Assembly: GCA_018695135.1 (NCBI GenBank)
Contig: JABHOV010000024.1
Coordinates: 1 to 46,294 of the forward strand
Length of the DNA stretch: 46,294 nucleotides
From: Candidatus Melainabacteria bacterium
Lineage (GTDB): Bacteria; Cyanobacteriota; Vampirovibrionia; LMEP-6097
Direction of reading: 5' to 3'
Below, in pieces: positions 15,660-23,976 of the stretch (position 1 is the stretch's first letter; the number at the start of each line of letters is the position of its first letter). A model generated the notes under the pieces. That model was not told the DNA's origin. It did no database searches and worked only from the letters and a program-made list of their open reading frames with translations. The position numbers were made by a program, and so were the translations under genes.

Positions 15660-16632
15660 TCATCAACATAGATAGATCTATATTGTTAGCTTTAGTAAAA
15701 CTAATACTTGTTGAAATATAGTCAACGCCTGTCTTTGCGTAGTCAATGAGGTTGGATTCATTAATGCCGCCGCTAGCTTCTAGTTTAGGCTGGGCCATAG
15801 AGAATAGAGCGATTTTGTTTTTCAATTCTATGATTTCAGAAGGAGCAAAGTTGTCGAGCATAATTTGATCGACGCCCGCCTCAATAACGAGTTCTAATTT
15901 ATCAAGATTGTCTTTGTTGATTTCAACTTCGAATTTAATAGACTTCTTGCCAAAGTCATCTTTATCTTCACTAACGGAACTAGTGCTTTGCACCGTTCCG
16001 ACCTTTTTTGTGTCGACATCACTAGCAAAACAAGGTTTTGCAGGATGTCTAAGATCTTTGTTTTTGAAATTAGAAATTACTGTAGCCAAGTCTTCAATAC
16101 AGGCAAGATGATTTTCTTTGAGCATGACCATATCACTAAGATTGAATCTGTGATTGGTGCCGCCGCCATATTTAAACGCTGCTTTTTCTAATACGCGCAT
16201 TCCTGGCATAGTTTTGCGGGTGTCTAATAATTCAACAGGATAGTCTTGAATGAGTTTGACTAGTTTATTGGTGTAAGTGGCGATACCACAAAGACGCTGC
16301 AAGAAATTGAGTATCGTTCTTTCGCTTGCAACGATAGTGCGGCTGCTGGCTTCAATTTCAAAAAGAACTTGACCGGCTGCAAAAGATCCAGAATCTGGAC
16401 AATGGCAAATGACTTTGAAAGCTTCTTTTGGCTCATATTGTCTTAGTACGGCTTCTACTAGCCAAGAGCAAGCCATGAGGCCCGGCTCTTTGGCGATGAT
16501 CTGAGCTCTGCTTGTTTTACTAGTTAGCAAGGAGCCGCTAATATCACCATTGGGCTCTAGATCTTCTGCTAAAGCGAGTTTGATAATGGCAGCAACCAAG
16601 TTTATTTTTTCTTTATGTATAGCGTCTTCCAT
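15652..16632 (-). CDS. nadC: nicotinate-nucleotide (quinolinate) pyrophosphorylase with in-frame repeat insertion
   Basis: 326 aa, about 36 more than usual. Converts quinolinate and PRPP to nicotinate mononucleotide in NAD synthesis. Motifs: LAEDLEPNGDISGSLL, ERTILNFLQRLCGIAT, LLDTRKTMPGMRVLEKAAFK, YGGGTNHRFNLSDMVMLKENH, FEVEINKDNLD, AGVDQIMLDNFAP and LEASGGINESNL. Residues about 191-226 come from the palindromic element at 15960-16060. They fall between HLACIEDLATVISNF and KKSIKFEVEI, where the family has a short loop. The frame and active-site motifs are complete, so activity is likely. Divergent from rplK. Confidence 0.93.
   Translation of the reverse strand: MEDAIHKEKINLVAAIIKLALAEDLEPNGDISGSLLTSKTSRAQIIAKEPGLMACSWLVEAVLRQYEPKEAFKVICHCPDSGSFAAGQVLFEIEASSRTIVASERTILNFLQRLCGIATYTNKLVKLIQDYPVELLDTRKTMPGMRVLEKAAFKYGGGTNHRFNLSDMVMLKENHLACIEDLATVISNFKNKDLRHPAKPCFASDVDTKKVGTVQSTSSVSEDKDDFGKKSIKFEVEINKDNLDKLELVIEAGVDQIMLDNFAPSEIIELKNKIALFSMAQPKLEASGGINESNLIDYAKTGVDYISTSISFTKANNIDLSMLMIS
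15960..16060. repeat. ~100-bp double-hairpin palindromic element, copy inside nadC
   Basis: Reverse-complement copy of the element at 12912-13013. Stems GCAAAAC/GTTTTGC, GACATC/GATGTC, GGAAC/GTTCC and GTGC/GCAC are conserved; loops change CC to TT and GGC to AAA. On the nadC strand it encodes DLRHPAKPCFASDVDTKKVG followed by TVQSTSSVSEDK, with no stop codon. Confidence 0.9.
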
Positions 16633-16640
16633 TGGCTTGC

Positions 16641-16664
16641 TATAATCATAGCTTGCTCTAGGAG
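16641..16664 (+). promoter_or_regulatory. -10 box and Shine-Dalgarno of rplK
   Basis: TATAAT at 16641-16646 in the 40-bp gap between the divergent nadC and rplK starts, then AGGAG at 16660-16664, eight bases before the ATG at 16673. No strong -35 is seen. Confidence 0.55.
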
Positions 16665-16672
16665 CTAAACAT

Positions 16673-17104
16673 ATGGCAAAGAAAATAACAGGTTATATCA
16701 ATCTTCAGCTTGAGGCTGGCAAAGCAAATCCGGCACCTCCCGTTGGCCCAGCTCTTGGACAACATGGTGTTAACATCATGGATTTTTGTAAGGCTTATAA
16801 CGAAGCCACTAAAGACAAGATGGGCTATATCATCCCAGTTATTATTACGGTTTATGAAGATAGATCATTTACTTTTATTCTTAAGCAGCCGCCAGCGGCA
16901 GTTTTGATCAAGAAAAAGATCAATATTAAGAAAGGATCAGCTGTTCCTCATTTGAACAAGGTTGGCAAAATCAGTGATCAACAACTTGCAGAAGTTGCTG
17001 AAACTAAAATGCCTGACTTGAACGCAAATGACATAGATGCAGCGAAGAAAATTATTGCAGGTACTGCAAGAAGCATGGGAGTTATTGCTGAATTAGTAGC
17101 ATAA
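16673..17104 (+). CDS. rplK: 50S ribosomal protein L11
   Basis: 143 aa, full length. Two-domain L11 of the GTPase-associated centre. N-terminal domain [20 protein letters not shown] then [20 protein letters not shown]-terminal 23S-binding domain [20 protein letters not shown], ending [14 protein letters not shown]. Followed by rplA after 66 bp. The usual upstream nusG/secE genes and downstream rplJ-rplL are absent from this locus. Confidence 0.97.
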   Translation: MAKKITGYINLQLEAGKANPAPPVGPALGQHGVNIMDFCKAYNEATKDKMGYIIPVIITVYEDRSFTFILKQPPAAVLIKKKINIKKGSAVPHLNKVGKISDQQLAEVAETKMPDLNANDIDAAKKIIAGTARSMGVIAELVA

Positions 17105-17170
17105 CTAACTAAAGACAACAGCCTAAGCGGTTCGTTAGAACTACTTAAACAAAACAAAAGGTAGGAGAAT

Positions 17171-17884
17171 ATGGCTAAACTAAGTAAGAGACGTAAGAAG
17201 ATAAATGAACTCAATGAGCAGTTCAAAGGTGTAGTGGATCCCAAACAAGCGATCACTGAACTTAAGAAATTTATTTCAGAGACAGGATCAAAGGTAAGTC
17301 AAACATTTGAGCTTTCAGCCAAATTGGGCGTTGATACCAAAGCAAATGATCAGCAAGTGAGAGCATCTGTTTCTCTTCCTGCTGGTACTGGTAAAACAGT
17401 TAGAGTAGCGGTTGTTGCCAAGGGCGAAAAAGTACAAGAAGCGAAAGATGCTGGTGCTATTGAAGCTGGTACTGAAGAGCTTGTCAAAAGAATGGAAGAC
17501 GGTTGGATGGACTTTGATGTCTTGGTTGCTGCTCCTGATTGCATGCCTTTGCTTGGTAAATTAGGTAGAGTACTTGGACCAAGAGGTTTGATGCCTAACC
17601 CTAAAGACGGTACCGTGACTGCTGATGTTGCCAAAGCTGTTAAAGAACTGCAAGCTGGTAAAGTAACTTTTCGTGCTGAGAAAACAGGCGCTGTGGTTCA
17701 TATGCCATTTGGTAAGTCTGATTTCACTGACGAAGATTTAATGAAAAACCTTCAAGCTGCTATTTTAGAGATACAAAAAAACAAACCTAGCGCATCAAAG
17801 GGTACTTATTTCAAATCAATCTATATTGCTTCAACGCAAGGACCGAGCTTTGAAGTTAGTGCTGATGCTGTTTTAGCTGCCTAG
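17171..17884 (+). CDS. rplA: 50S ribosomal protein L1
   Basis: 237 aa, usual length. MAKLSKRRKKINELNEQF, KLGVDTKANDQQVRASVSLP, LGKLGRVLGPRGLMPNPKDG and the closing KGTYFKSIYIASTQGPSFEV are L1 signatures. AGGAG lies upstream (GTAGGAGAATATG). In many bacteria L1 also represses its own operon by binding its mRNA. No ribosomal gene follows; the next gene is unrelated. Confidence 0.97.
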   Translation: MAKLSKRRKKINELNEQFKGVVDPKQAITELKKFISETGSKVSQTFELSAKLGVDTKANDQQVRASVSLPAGTGKTVRVAVVAKGEKVQEAKDAGAIEAGTEELVKRMEDGWMDFDVLVAAPDCMPLLGKLGRVLGPRGLMPNPKDGTVTADVAKAVKELQAGKVTFRAEKTGAVVHMPFGKSDFTDEDLMKNLQAAILEIQKNKPSASKGTYFKSIYIASTQGPSFEVSADAVLAA

Positions 17885-17978
17885 AATTGTGCTGATATTT
17901 GTCTGGGCTTATGCCGGAAAGCAGCATTGAACTTAGTGTCGCCATGATAAGCCACCCTTTCGTGGTATTATTTGGCAT

Positions 17979-18965
17979 ATGAATATCTCATTAGCAGACG
18001 CGAAGATAAGAGGCTTAGAACTACTAGGGCATTTTTATCAGCATGTCCATAGGGAAGTAACAGATTTTGCACAAACCAATGAGCTTAGTGAAGTTGACTT
18101 TGGAGAAAAGGCAAGAGAAGTTGCAATTGATTTGACCAAGGTGATTGTTGATCGAATCAACTGTGGACTTGTTCCAAAAGCCAAGTTAAGCGATGAAGAA
18201 CTAGCAGAAGCTTTATCTACTACTAATCGTGAGTTACCAAGCTATGCAACTGATAGCGATGGTTTTTTAGAAGAGAATAAAGTAACAGAATTAATCAAGC
18301 TTATGTTTAATCTATTAGACAGGCAAGAGGATACGAGAGGTCTTATTGCAAAGTTTTGTTTGCGGAGCGAGAGAAGCTCATCAGTCGTTCTTGATAGAAC
18401 TAAGATGTGGCATCCTGATCATGAGGATCACGTAGGTACGCACATTGATGAGGATGGCGTGCGAAGAAGAGTAAGTGTGGACATGCGGCTGCCTTTTTTC
18501 TTTCCTTTTTCAGCGAATGCTGCAATAAATCAAATCCTTAGTTCCATAGAAAAGAACGGGACAAATTTAAACGCTATAAGCTCAGATTTGCAAATGAGTT
18601 CTTTTGAAGAGTTTTTTGGTAAGCCAGTAGAAGCTAAAAAATATGAGGAGAAGGCTACTCTGAATCTGCCTCCCGAGGTATTAGAAATGTTTGAAGGTAC
18701 AATACCAGAACTTAATGGACTTGAACAACATGTGCAGGAGCAAATGCAGGAGCAAGGTAAATTGCAAATGGAGAGCCCTGATTCAACAACTTCACCAGTT
18801 GAGCTAACAAGGGGCTTAATAGAAGCAGTGCTTGCGGGCAAAATTAATATTCGTCAAGCCGCCAAGGCTCTTTGTGTCTTAGATAAGCTTGTTACCAAAT
18901 ATTTATGCCAGATTAGAGTTCTTTCGAAACCGAAGGTTTCGTGTAATGAGGTCTATTCTTTTTGA
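17979..18965 (+). CDS. hypothetical protein, 328 aa
   Basis: No family recognised; soluble and mostly helical. Regions: an N-terminal helical part (MNISLADAKIRGLELLGHFY...), a middle with a His/Asp-rich piece (KMWHPDHEDHVGTHIDEDGV, about 147-166), a Gln/Glu-rich segment near 245-265 (LEQHVQEQMQEQGKLQMESP) and a C-terminal helix (IEAVLAGKINIRQAAKALCV). The final 16 residues (RVLSKPKVSCNEVYSF) and the TGA stop are encoded by a palindromic repeat (18925-19034), so the original C-terminus may have been replaced. A TATTAT box lies before the start. Confidence 0.55.
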   Translation: MNISLADAKIRGLELLGHFYQHVHREVTDFAQTNELSEVDFGEKAREVAIDLTKVIVDRINCGLVPKAKLSDEELAEALSTTNRELPSYATDSDGFLEENKVTELIKLMFNLLDRQEDTRGLIAKFCLRSERSSSVVLDRTKMWHPDHEDHVGTHIDEDGVRRRVSVDMRLPFFFPFSANAAINQILSSIEKNGTNLNAISSDLQMSSFEEFFGKPVEAKKYEEKATLNLPPEVLEMFEGTIPELNGLEQHVQEQMQEQGKLQMESPDSTTSPVELTRGLIEAVLAGKINIRQAAKALCVLDKLVTKYLCQIRVLSKPKVSCNEVYSF

Positions 18966-19034
18966 ATTACAGCAAGAGGAATGGCTTGCAAGCTATTGGC
19001 AGGCAAATCCTCTAAAAACTGAAGAATAGACCTC
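18925..19034. repeat. palindromic element over the 3' end of the gene at 17979
   Basis: Stem CGAAACC-GAA-GGTTTCG (18925-18941), then a long-range inverted repeat GAGGTCTATTCTT (18948-18960) / AAGAATAGACCTC (19022-19034). That repeat encloses AGAGGA/TCCTCT and GCTTGCAAGC. It spans the stop codon and could also act as the terminator. Confidence 0.75.
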
Positions 19035-19155
19035 TAATAGAGCAAGTCAGCTCAGGGTTTTCAGCTAGTTTTCAACAAATAGCACCAATCGGTATTGCGT
19101 ATTGCTATAATCCTAGGTATCTGCTCTTAACCTAGCTAAGACTGGATAACCCAAG

Positions 19156-20196
19156 ATGGGACTTGGAAACATATTTAACAAAAAACCAGTTGAGCCTGCA
19201 AGCTCGGCCACCAGCTCGCCAGCGTCAGCAGCGAAGCGACTAAATTCTGCTGAAAAACTAAAACCAAGCAAGGCGCTTCAAGCTAATAAGAAAAACGAAG
19301 CGGCAAATTTAGCCAAGGCAGAAATTCCTTATGAAGGAGATCCTGAAAATCAAACTCTGGTTATTGATGTTGACGAGACTTTATTGTTTGGTGATATTTA
19401 TAAAAGAGATTTGCGCAAAGCCAAAGTGCGTAAGCAGATCGAGAAAGAAGGCTATACCATCAAGCAAAGTAATTTGGGGCACTACTATGTGCTTAGACCT
19501 GGCGCTGAAGAACTACTTAAGGATCTTTATGAAACTGGTCATAAGATCATACTTTGTTCTCGTGATTTGAGACCTTATTTGCATGATCTCATAGAATCAG
19601 AGCCTGCCTTAAAAAAATACAGTGCTGGATTTTTATCGCGTGGTGATTTGATTAATAAAGCCAATCAAGATTTTGTGAAATCTCCCAAACACCCTGATAA
19701 TCTAGGTTTTTGGGAAAGAACAAAGAACTTCACTCATGGACTTTTTGTACGTTGCCCTAAGTATTGCTTCAAGAAATTTTGTTCGATCTTTAGTGGCAAG
19801 CCAGTTTGGTTTGAAGAAGGTCGCGGCGTTGCTGGTAAGTATCCGCCAAATGCAATTGATCTATTAAAAGAGTCTGGTAATAATAGTCTTAATGGTTTCC
19901 CGCCATCACATATTTTGATTGATAACTATGCTGAGATGAAAGACGCTGACGCTAGTGCAGAAAATAATTATTGGGGCCGGGCTTATAGAGACTCAGTAGC
20001 GTCTGGTGACTTTGCTGTTATTAGCCCCAATGTAGTTTACCAAGATGGCAAGAAACCGCATTGCTTCCTGGCACAAGCGCCAGAACCAAAAGATGCTGAT
20101 GGTAATTATCAATGGGTGCAAAACATCAAAGCAGCTGTTGATCGTGGTTGGAAAGAGCAGTATAAGTTGACGACCGGCAAAGAGGTGAAGGCTTGA
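19156..20196 (+). CDS. HAD-superfamily phosphatase, FCP1/NIF-like
   Basis: 346 aa. An Ala/Ser/Lys-rich flexible N-terminus (residues 1-58) precedes a HAD core with catalytic DVDET (Asp71, Asp73, Thr75), then YVLRPGAEELLKDLYETGHK and IILCSRDLRPYL (motif II Ser135), and HILIDNYAEMKD as motif IV. The DxDET/RPG.EELL/S pattern is that of the FCP1/SCP (NLI-interacting factor) group, better known from eukaryotes. It carries an extra ~90-residue Cys/Lys/Phe-rich cap region (FVRCPKYCFKKFCSIFSGKP). No substrate can be named. TATAAT at 19106-19111 may be its promoter. The stop overlaps the next gene's TTG start (TTGA). Confidence 0.75.
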   Translation: MGLGNIFNKKPVEPASSATSSPASAAKRLNSAEKLKPSKALQANKKNEAANLAKAEIPYEGDPENQTLVIDVDETLLFGDIYKRDLRKAKVRKQIEKEGYTIKQSNLGHYYVLRPGAEELLKDLYETGHKIILCSRDLRPYLHDLIESEPALKKYSAGFLSRGDLINKANQDFVKSPKHPDNLGFWERTKNFTHGLFVRCPKYCFKKFCSIFSGKPVWFEEGRGVAGKYPPNAIDLLKESGNNSLNGFPPSHILIDNYAEMKDADASAENNYWGRAYRDSVASGDFAVISPNVVYQDGKKPHCFLAQAPEPKDADGNYQWVQNIKAAVDRGWKEQYKLTTGKEVKA

Positions 20197-20690
20197 TAAG
20201 AGATACTAGTACTGAGATCACGATTCCTTTTGCATTTCGCTTGCCTGATTGTCAGGTGGAGGATGATAGAAAAGAACAGTCATACATTCGCCTAGAACAT
20301 GGCGCTGGTGGGCTCCATTCACGAAGCGATATAGCGGCTTTGTTTAGAGCGGCTCCTCTGGCGGATTTACACACCAATTTGGTTAGAAAAAATATTAATA
20401 GTGAATATGAATTAGTAAAGACCCTAACGCTTTTGGCTAAAAATAATCATGATCAAACTAATGGTATTGCGTTTATGAATAGCCGACTAGAATTCGATCA
20501 TTGGTTGAATGACGAGGATGGAGTTTTTATACCAGTTGAAGTCGATTACTCAGATGCGCGCGAGAAGGTCATTGCAAAGACACCTGCTTTTGCAGAGCAT
20601 AGCTATCCTCCTTATTTAAAGTCCAAACAAGAGAGCTTTTTTAATTACCTTTCTCATATCCATCATAGTTTTAATCGTCTTTGGGTTTAA
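20193..20690 (+). pseudogene. 5' part of a probably interrupted gene of unknown function
   Basis: 165 aa from a TTG at 20193, overlapping the phosphatase stop by 4 nt, with AGAGGTG at 20181-20187 as a Shine-Dalgarno. Contains FRLPDCQVEDDRKEQSYIRL, HSRSDIAALFRAAPLADLHT and LEFDHWLNDEDGVFIPVEVD; no family recognised. The last residues and stop fall within a large nested palindrome (20591-20857). A continuation-like ORF in another frame follows it (to 21019), so the gene looks split by the element. A genuinely shorter protein is the alternative. Confidence 0.5.
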
Positions 20691-20857
20691 TTCCCCGCAG
20701 CTTGCTGCGCAAAAGGAAGGTTTTCCAAGGAGGGAATTAAACCCAAGTAGACGATTAAACAACAACAAAAGATTGCATCGGGTGCTTTGGTTTTTTTGTT
20801 GAAACCCAATGACTCCAAAAGGTACCCGATAAAATGGAGATACCCCTATGCTCTGCA
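20591..20857. repeat. large nested palindromic element splitting the 20193 gene
   Basis: Outer arms TGCAGAGCATAG (20591-20602) / CTATGCTCTGCA (20846-20857). The inner 26-bp arms are 20670-20695 (TTTAATCGTCT then TTGGGTTTAATTCCC) against 20732-20759 with a 2-base bulge. Small hairpins GCAGC-TT-GCTGC and GGAA-GGTT-TTCC sit at the tip. A third stem ATCGGGT / ACCCGAT lies at 20777-20830. No transposase is inside. Confidence 0.8.
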
Positions 20858-21019
20858 TCGGGGAGATTCATTTTCGGTGATATGAAAGGAGCAGCAGTAT
20901 TTTTCTTGCGTGATTTTAGACTTCCACGAGCTAGCTATGACAATGTTACAGGGCGACTTGGGCAAAATATTCCTCGTGAAGGCAACTTTATTTTAGTTGT
21001 TAATAAGTTTGATGGCTAG
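20834..21019 (+). pseudogene. 3' remnant of the interrupted gene
   Basis: Open frame of 61 codons. From 20858 on it reads as an ordinary protein C-terminus (GDMKGAAVFFLRDFRLPRAS, then GQNIPREGNFILVVNKFDG), while its first residues come from the repeat arm. It is in a different frame from the upstream part. A restart as a separate small protein is possible (Met17 has no clear ribosome site), but a 3' remnant fits the layout better. Confidence 0.4.
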
Positions 21020-21026
21020 AAATCAA

Positions 21027-22295
21027 TCAGGCAAGTAGGGTTTTTAATCTTGCAGCCTTAATCACACTAAAAAACCTCACAACAGTATCCTTATATTTAA
21101 TATCAACCATATCTTCACCATCTAAAGTCAAGACCACGGCTTGCTTAGTTTCAGGATAGTCTCTAATAAAGGCTTTGAGCCCACTTGGTACTTTGTCATG
21201 GTTTCTTTTAACTTCGATTGGTAGAAGCTCCCCGTCTTTTTGTAGTATAAAATCGACTTCTTGCTCGTCGTAGCTGCGCCAGTAATTGAGCTTAAATCTG
21301 ATATCAATAGATTTCACGAGTTCCCAATAAACAAAGCTCTCTAGAAGAGCGCCTTGTCCTTGTTCGTTGCGTTTGTCAAAGACTCTAAAGTCTTGCAAGA
21401 TAGCATTGGCAATACCTTGATCGTAGAAATATGCTTTAGGACTTTTAGAGATTTCTTTGTTTTTATTTTTAAAGAAAGGTTGTAATAGATTTAGGGTATA
21501 AGTCCCGGTCATGACATCAAGCTGTTTGCGAATTTGGCTTTCTGGTATTTTGAGTTTGTTTGCAACTGAGCCTACTGATAGCATTTGAGCATCGTTGATC
21601 GCAAAGTATTCTATGAGTTTGTTGAAGTTGATAATCGATTCATCTTTGAGGAAGGTTTTGATGTCTTTAGAGATATAGGTTTGATAGATACTATAGAGCT
21701 TTTCACTTGCTATTAATTCAAAGTCATTATGTTCTTGAAGCTCAATGAGACCAGGCATTGCTCCATAACGAATGAAGTGCCCAAGTTTGTTTTTGAGTTC
21801 ATCGAGTTGTTTGATTTCAATATGTTCTTCAAGTTCAGGTAGTTTTAAATCAAATTGCCCGAGAAACTCATTAAAAGAAAGTGGATAGATTTTTAGATTG
21901 ATGTTTCTGCCAGCAAGAGATTCTTTAAGGTGTTTATGAATCTCTAGACTTGATGATCCAGAGGCGTAGATTTTTTTTGGAGGATTTAAATCATAAATAG
22001 CTTTGAAGACAGAAGTGATATTGCTATAGTAATGAAACTCATCTATAAAAATCAAATCTTCTTTGACCTCTTTGATAAAACTAGTGTAACCATCGTTGAA
22101 GACAGCAAGGTCTCTAGGATCTTCAAGATTCAAAAAACGATAGCTTTGCCCTGCTTCTTTGGCAAGCATTTGCATCAAAGTTGATTTGCCGACTTGTCTT
22201 GCACCCAGCAAAATATAAATCTCTTTACGGTTAAGAGATTCAAGAAGTTTGGATAAAATAGCTCTTTTAACCAGCACCAGTAATAGTATACCCAT
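21027..22295 (-). CDS. AAA-type ATPase with DUF4143 domain
   Basis: 422 aa. Residues ~1-200 form an AAA_14-type ATPase: Walker A GARQVGKST (31-39), Walker B LIFIDEF (81-87), and ASGSSSLEI as sensor I. The C-terminal DUF4143 region includes SPKAYFYDQGIANAIL, GALLESFVYWEL, RSYDEQEVDFIL and LLPIEVKRN. That D-E-x-K pattern is a restriction-endonuclease-like core, as in this family. The biochemical role is not established; such genes are frequent in accessory regions. The N-terminus MGILLLVLVKRAIL may start a few codons later. It faces the broken gene at 20193-21019 tail to tail. Confidence 0.8.
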   Translation of the reverse strand: MGILLLVLVKRAILSKLLESLNRKEIYILLGARQVGKSTLMQMLAKEAGQSYRFLNLEDPRDLAVFNDGYTSFIKEVKEDLIFIDEFHYYSNITSVFKAIYDLNPPKKIYASGSSSLEIHKHLKESLAGRNINLKIYPLSFNEFLGQFDLKLPELEEHIEIKQLDELKNKLGHFIRYGAMPGLIELQEHNDFELIASEKLYSIYQTYISKDIKTFLKDESIINFNKLIEYFAINDAQMLSVGSVANKLKIPESQIRKQLDVMTGTYTLNLLQPFFKNKNKEISKSPKAYFYDQGIANAILQDFRVFDKRNEQGQGALLESFVYWELVKSIDIRFKLNYWRSYDEQEVDFILQKDGELLPIEVKRNHDKVPSGLKAFIRDYPETKQAVVLTLDGEDMVDIKYKDTVVRFFSVIKAARLKTLLA

Positions 22296-22322
22296 TTTCT
22301 AGTAGGGTTGAAGGATTTTCTG

Positions 22323-22354
22323 CCGATTTTCTGCCGGGATTGGCAGAAAATCGG
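22323..22354. repeat. perfect 13-bp inverted repeat between protease and ATPase genes
   Basis: CCGATTTTCTGCC (22323-22335) and GGCAGAAAATCGG (22342-22354) with a GGGATT loop. The left arm is preceded by a further direct copy of GATTTTCTGCC. It lies 12 bases after the protease stop and 28 before the ATPase start (both minus strand) and may terminate the protease transcript. Confidence 0.65.
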
Positions 22355-22365
22355 AATTTTACCGT

Positions 22366-23976
22366 CTAGAAAATCAATATAGTCTGACTATCATCAACAT
22401 AGTCAGTATCAAGATCAGTCACTGTTAATGGAATTTCTTGAATGCCTGTTCCACTTGGATCTGCAAGATCAGGGAATTCTACAAGAAAGTCAGTATAAGA
22501 AGCTAGAGTAATTTTGAGTTTCTTTTTCTTGTTATTGAAGCTTACGGTGTCACTATTTGGAAAGCTTATTAAGTCTGGGTAATCAGTGGAGACTCGTATA
22601 TTGCGCAGAGTGCCTGGGCTGGCGTTGACGATCTTGAGTTTGACATTGACTGTTTTGAAGTTCTTGGTAAAGATAGCTTTGTTAACAGCTTTGCCGCCAA
22701 GGCTGAAAGTCACGTCAGCTGTTGAACCATTGCTGTCGGTATCGCCATCGCCGCCGTCAGTACCACCATCGCCAGGATTATTACCAATATCAAAAACTAT
22801 ATTGTTAGTTTGTCCTGCGGTCACAGTGATTTGCTGTGCTTGGCTAATGCCAGTACTTAGATTGTTTGTTTCAATAATATTGTTGCCATCACCATTATAA
22901 AACCCAGTGGTCATTTGGTTCGATGAAATCGGGTCATAGAGACCAAGAGAGCTACCACCAATGAATTGGGAATCAATAGGTTCAGCTTTAACTACGTAAG
23001 TACCAGGAATCAAGTTTGGTAACAAGAAAGCTCCATCGCCTGCCCCGTTGACATCAGAAGGTCCTGAAACAGCACGTTTGCGTGGGTTGGAGTCGTCAGT
23101 TAAAAAAGCAACAACATTGGCGCCTCTTACTTTAGTGCCATTGTTAACAAGAGTGCCAGTGATAGTCCCAAAAGAACTTGCTTCATTACCTACAGGATAA
23201 ACTGCTCTGGCGCTTGCAATGTCATCTTGTTGCAGTTCTACTAAAGGGTTTGCAGCAAAAGGGAACATCACCGGGATATCTTCTTGGTCGCCAGTACCAT
23301 CATTGAAATCCTCAAGATTGCCGCCTTGAGTGTGATCTAAGCCAAACATGTGACCAAATTCATGGAGGATGGTTGTTTTGAATTCTATTAGAATCGCAGC
23401 AAGTGTGCCACCAACGTTTGTGCGGTTAAATAAATAGCCATTGAAGACAGCTTGAGATTCTAGGATTCCAGTAATTTCTGTGCTGCTAGTATTGAAGAAA
23501 GTTGCTCCGGCAAAACCTAAAACACTTGTTCTTGCACCGCCGTCTGGGTCGTTTGGGTCTATGCCAAAGAGCGCATTGGTTATTTCACCATCATCGTCAA
23601 AGACAATTGGGCTAAAACCCAGTGGACTACTTGTTTCTAGTACAGAGGCAAAGTTGTCACCGGTAATGTCTTGGCTTAATCTGCCGGTATCAAGAAAGGC
23701 TAGGCTGGATTCTGCTTCCCAGAGGTCAAGCATTTCTAGTGTTGTTGTATAGGCGGTATCTTCGTCTATCTCTCCAATCGCGCCTTGGTCTACTCTAAAA
23801 TTGAAATCATAAGTCGAACCAGTTCTTTCATAAGTTGGAAAAAATAATTTGTTTGCCTTGCAACTGTCTAGGATAGCGTTATTGGAACAAACGCCAAGTA
23901 TACTAGCGGCTTGGGCTGAATTAATACAAGCTATTAAAAGAGCAATTGCTATAAATCTAGTCAGGGTTGTTTTCAT
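22366..23976 (-). CDS. secreted matrixin-like zinc metalloprotease
   Basis: 536 aa. Signal peptide MKTTLTRFIAIALLIACINS with cleavage near AQA-A. The metzincin zinc site HEFGHMFGLDH occupies 205-215 (His205, Glu206, His209, His215), and a Met-turn (IPVMFPF) lies about 30 residues on, followed by QQDDIASARAVYP, as in matrixins. Then come a carboxypeptidase-regulatory-like beta module (GTITGTLVNNGTKVRGANVV ... NLIPGTYVVKAEP), an acidic Gly/Asp linker (NPGDGGTDGGDGDTDSNGST) and a C-terminal beta domain. The start overlaps the preceding gene by 20 nt, which points to translational coupling with that gene and the kinase. Confidence 0.85.
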   Translation of the reverse strand: MKTTLTRFIAIALLIACINSAQAASILGVCSNNAILDSCKANKLFFPTYERTGSTYDFNFRVDQGAIGEIDEDTAYTTTLEMLDLWEAESSLAFLDTGRLSQDITGDNFASVLETSSPLGFSPIVFDDDGEITNALFGIDPNDPDGGARTSVLGFAGATFFNTSSTEITGILESQAVFNGYLFNRTNVGGTLAAILIEFKTTILHEFGHMFGLDHTQGGNLEDFNDGTGDQEDIPVMFPFAANPLVELQQDDIASARAVYPVGNEASSFGTITGTLVNNGTKVRGANVVAFLTDDSNPRKRAVSGPSDVNGAGDGAFLLPNLIPGTYVVKAEPIDSQFIGGSSLGLYDPISSNQMTTGFYNGDGNNIIETNNLSTGISQAQQITVTAGQTNNIVFDIGNNPGDGGTDGGDGDTDSNGSTADVTFSLGGKAVNKAIFTKNFKTVNVKLKIVNASPGTLRNIRVSTDYPDLISFPNSDTVSFNNKKKKLKITLASYTDFLVEFPDLADPSGTGIQEIPLTVTDLDTDYVDDSQTILIF

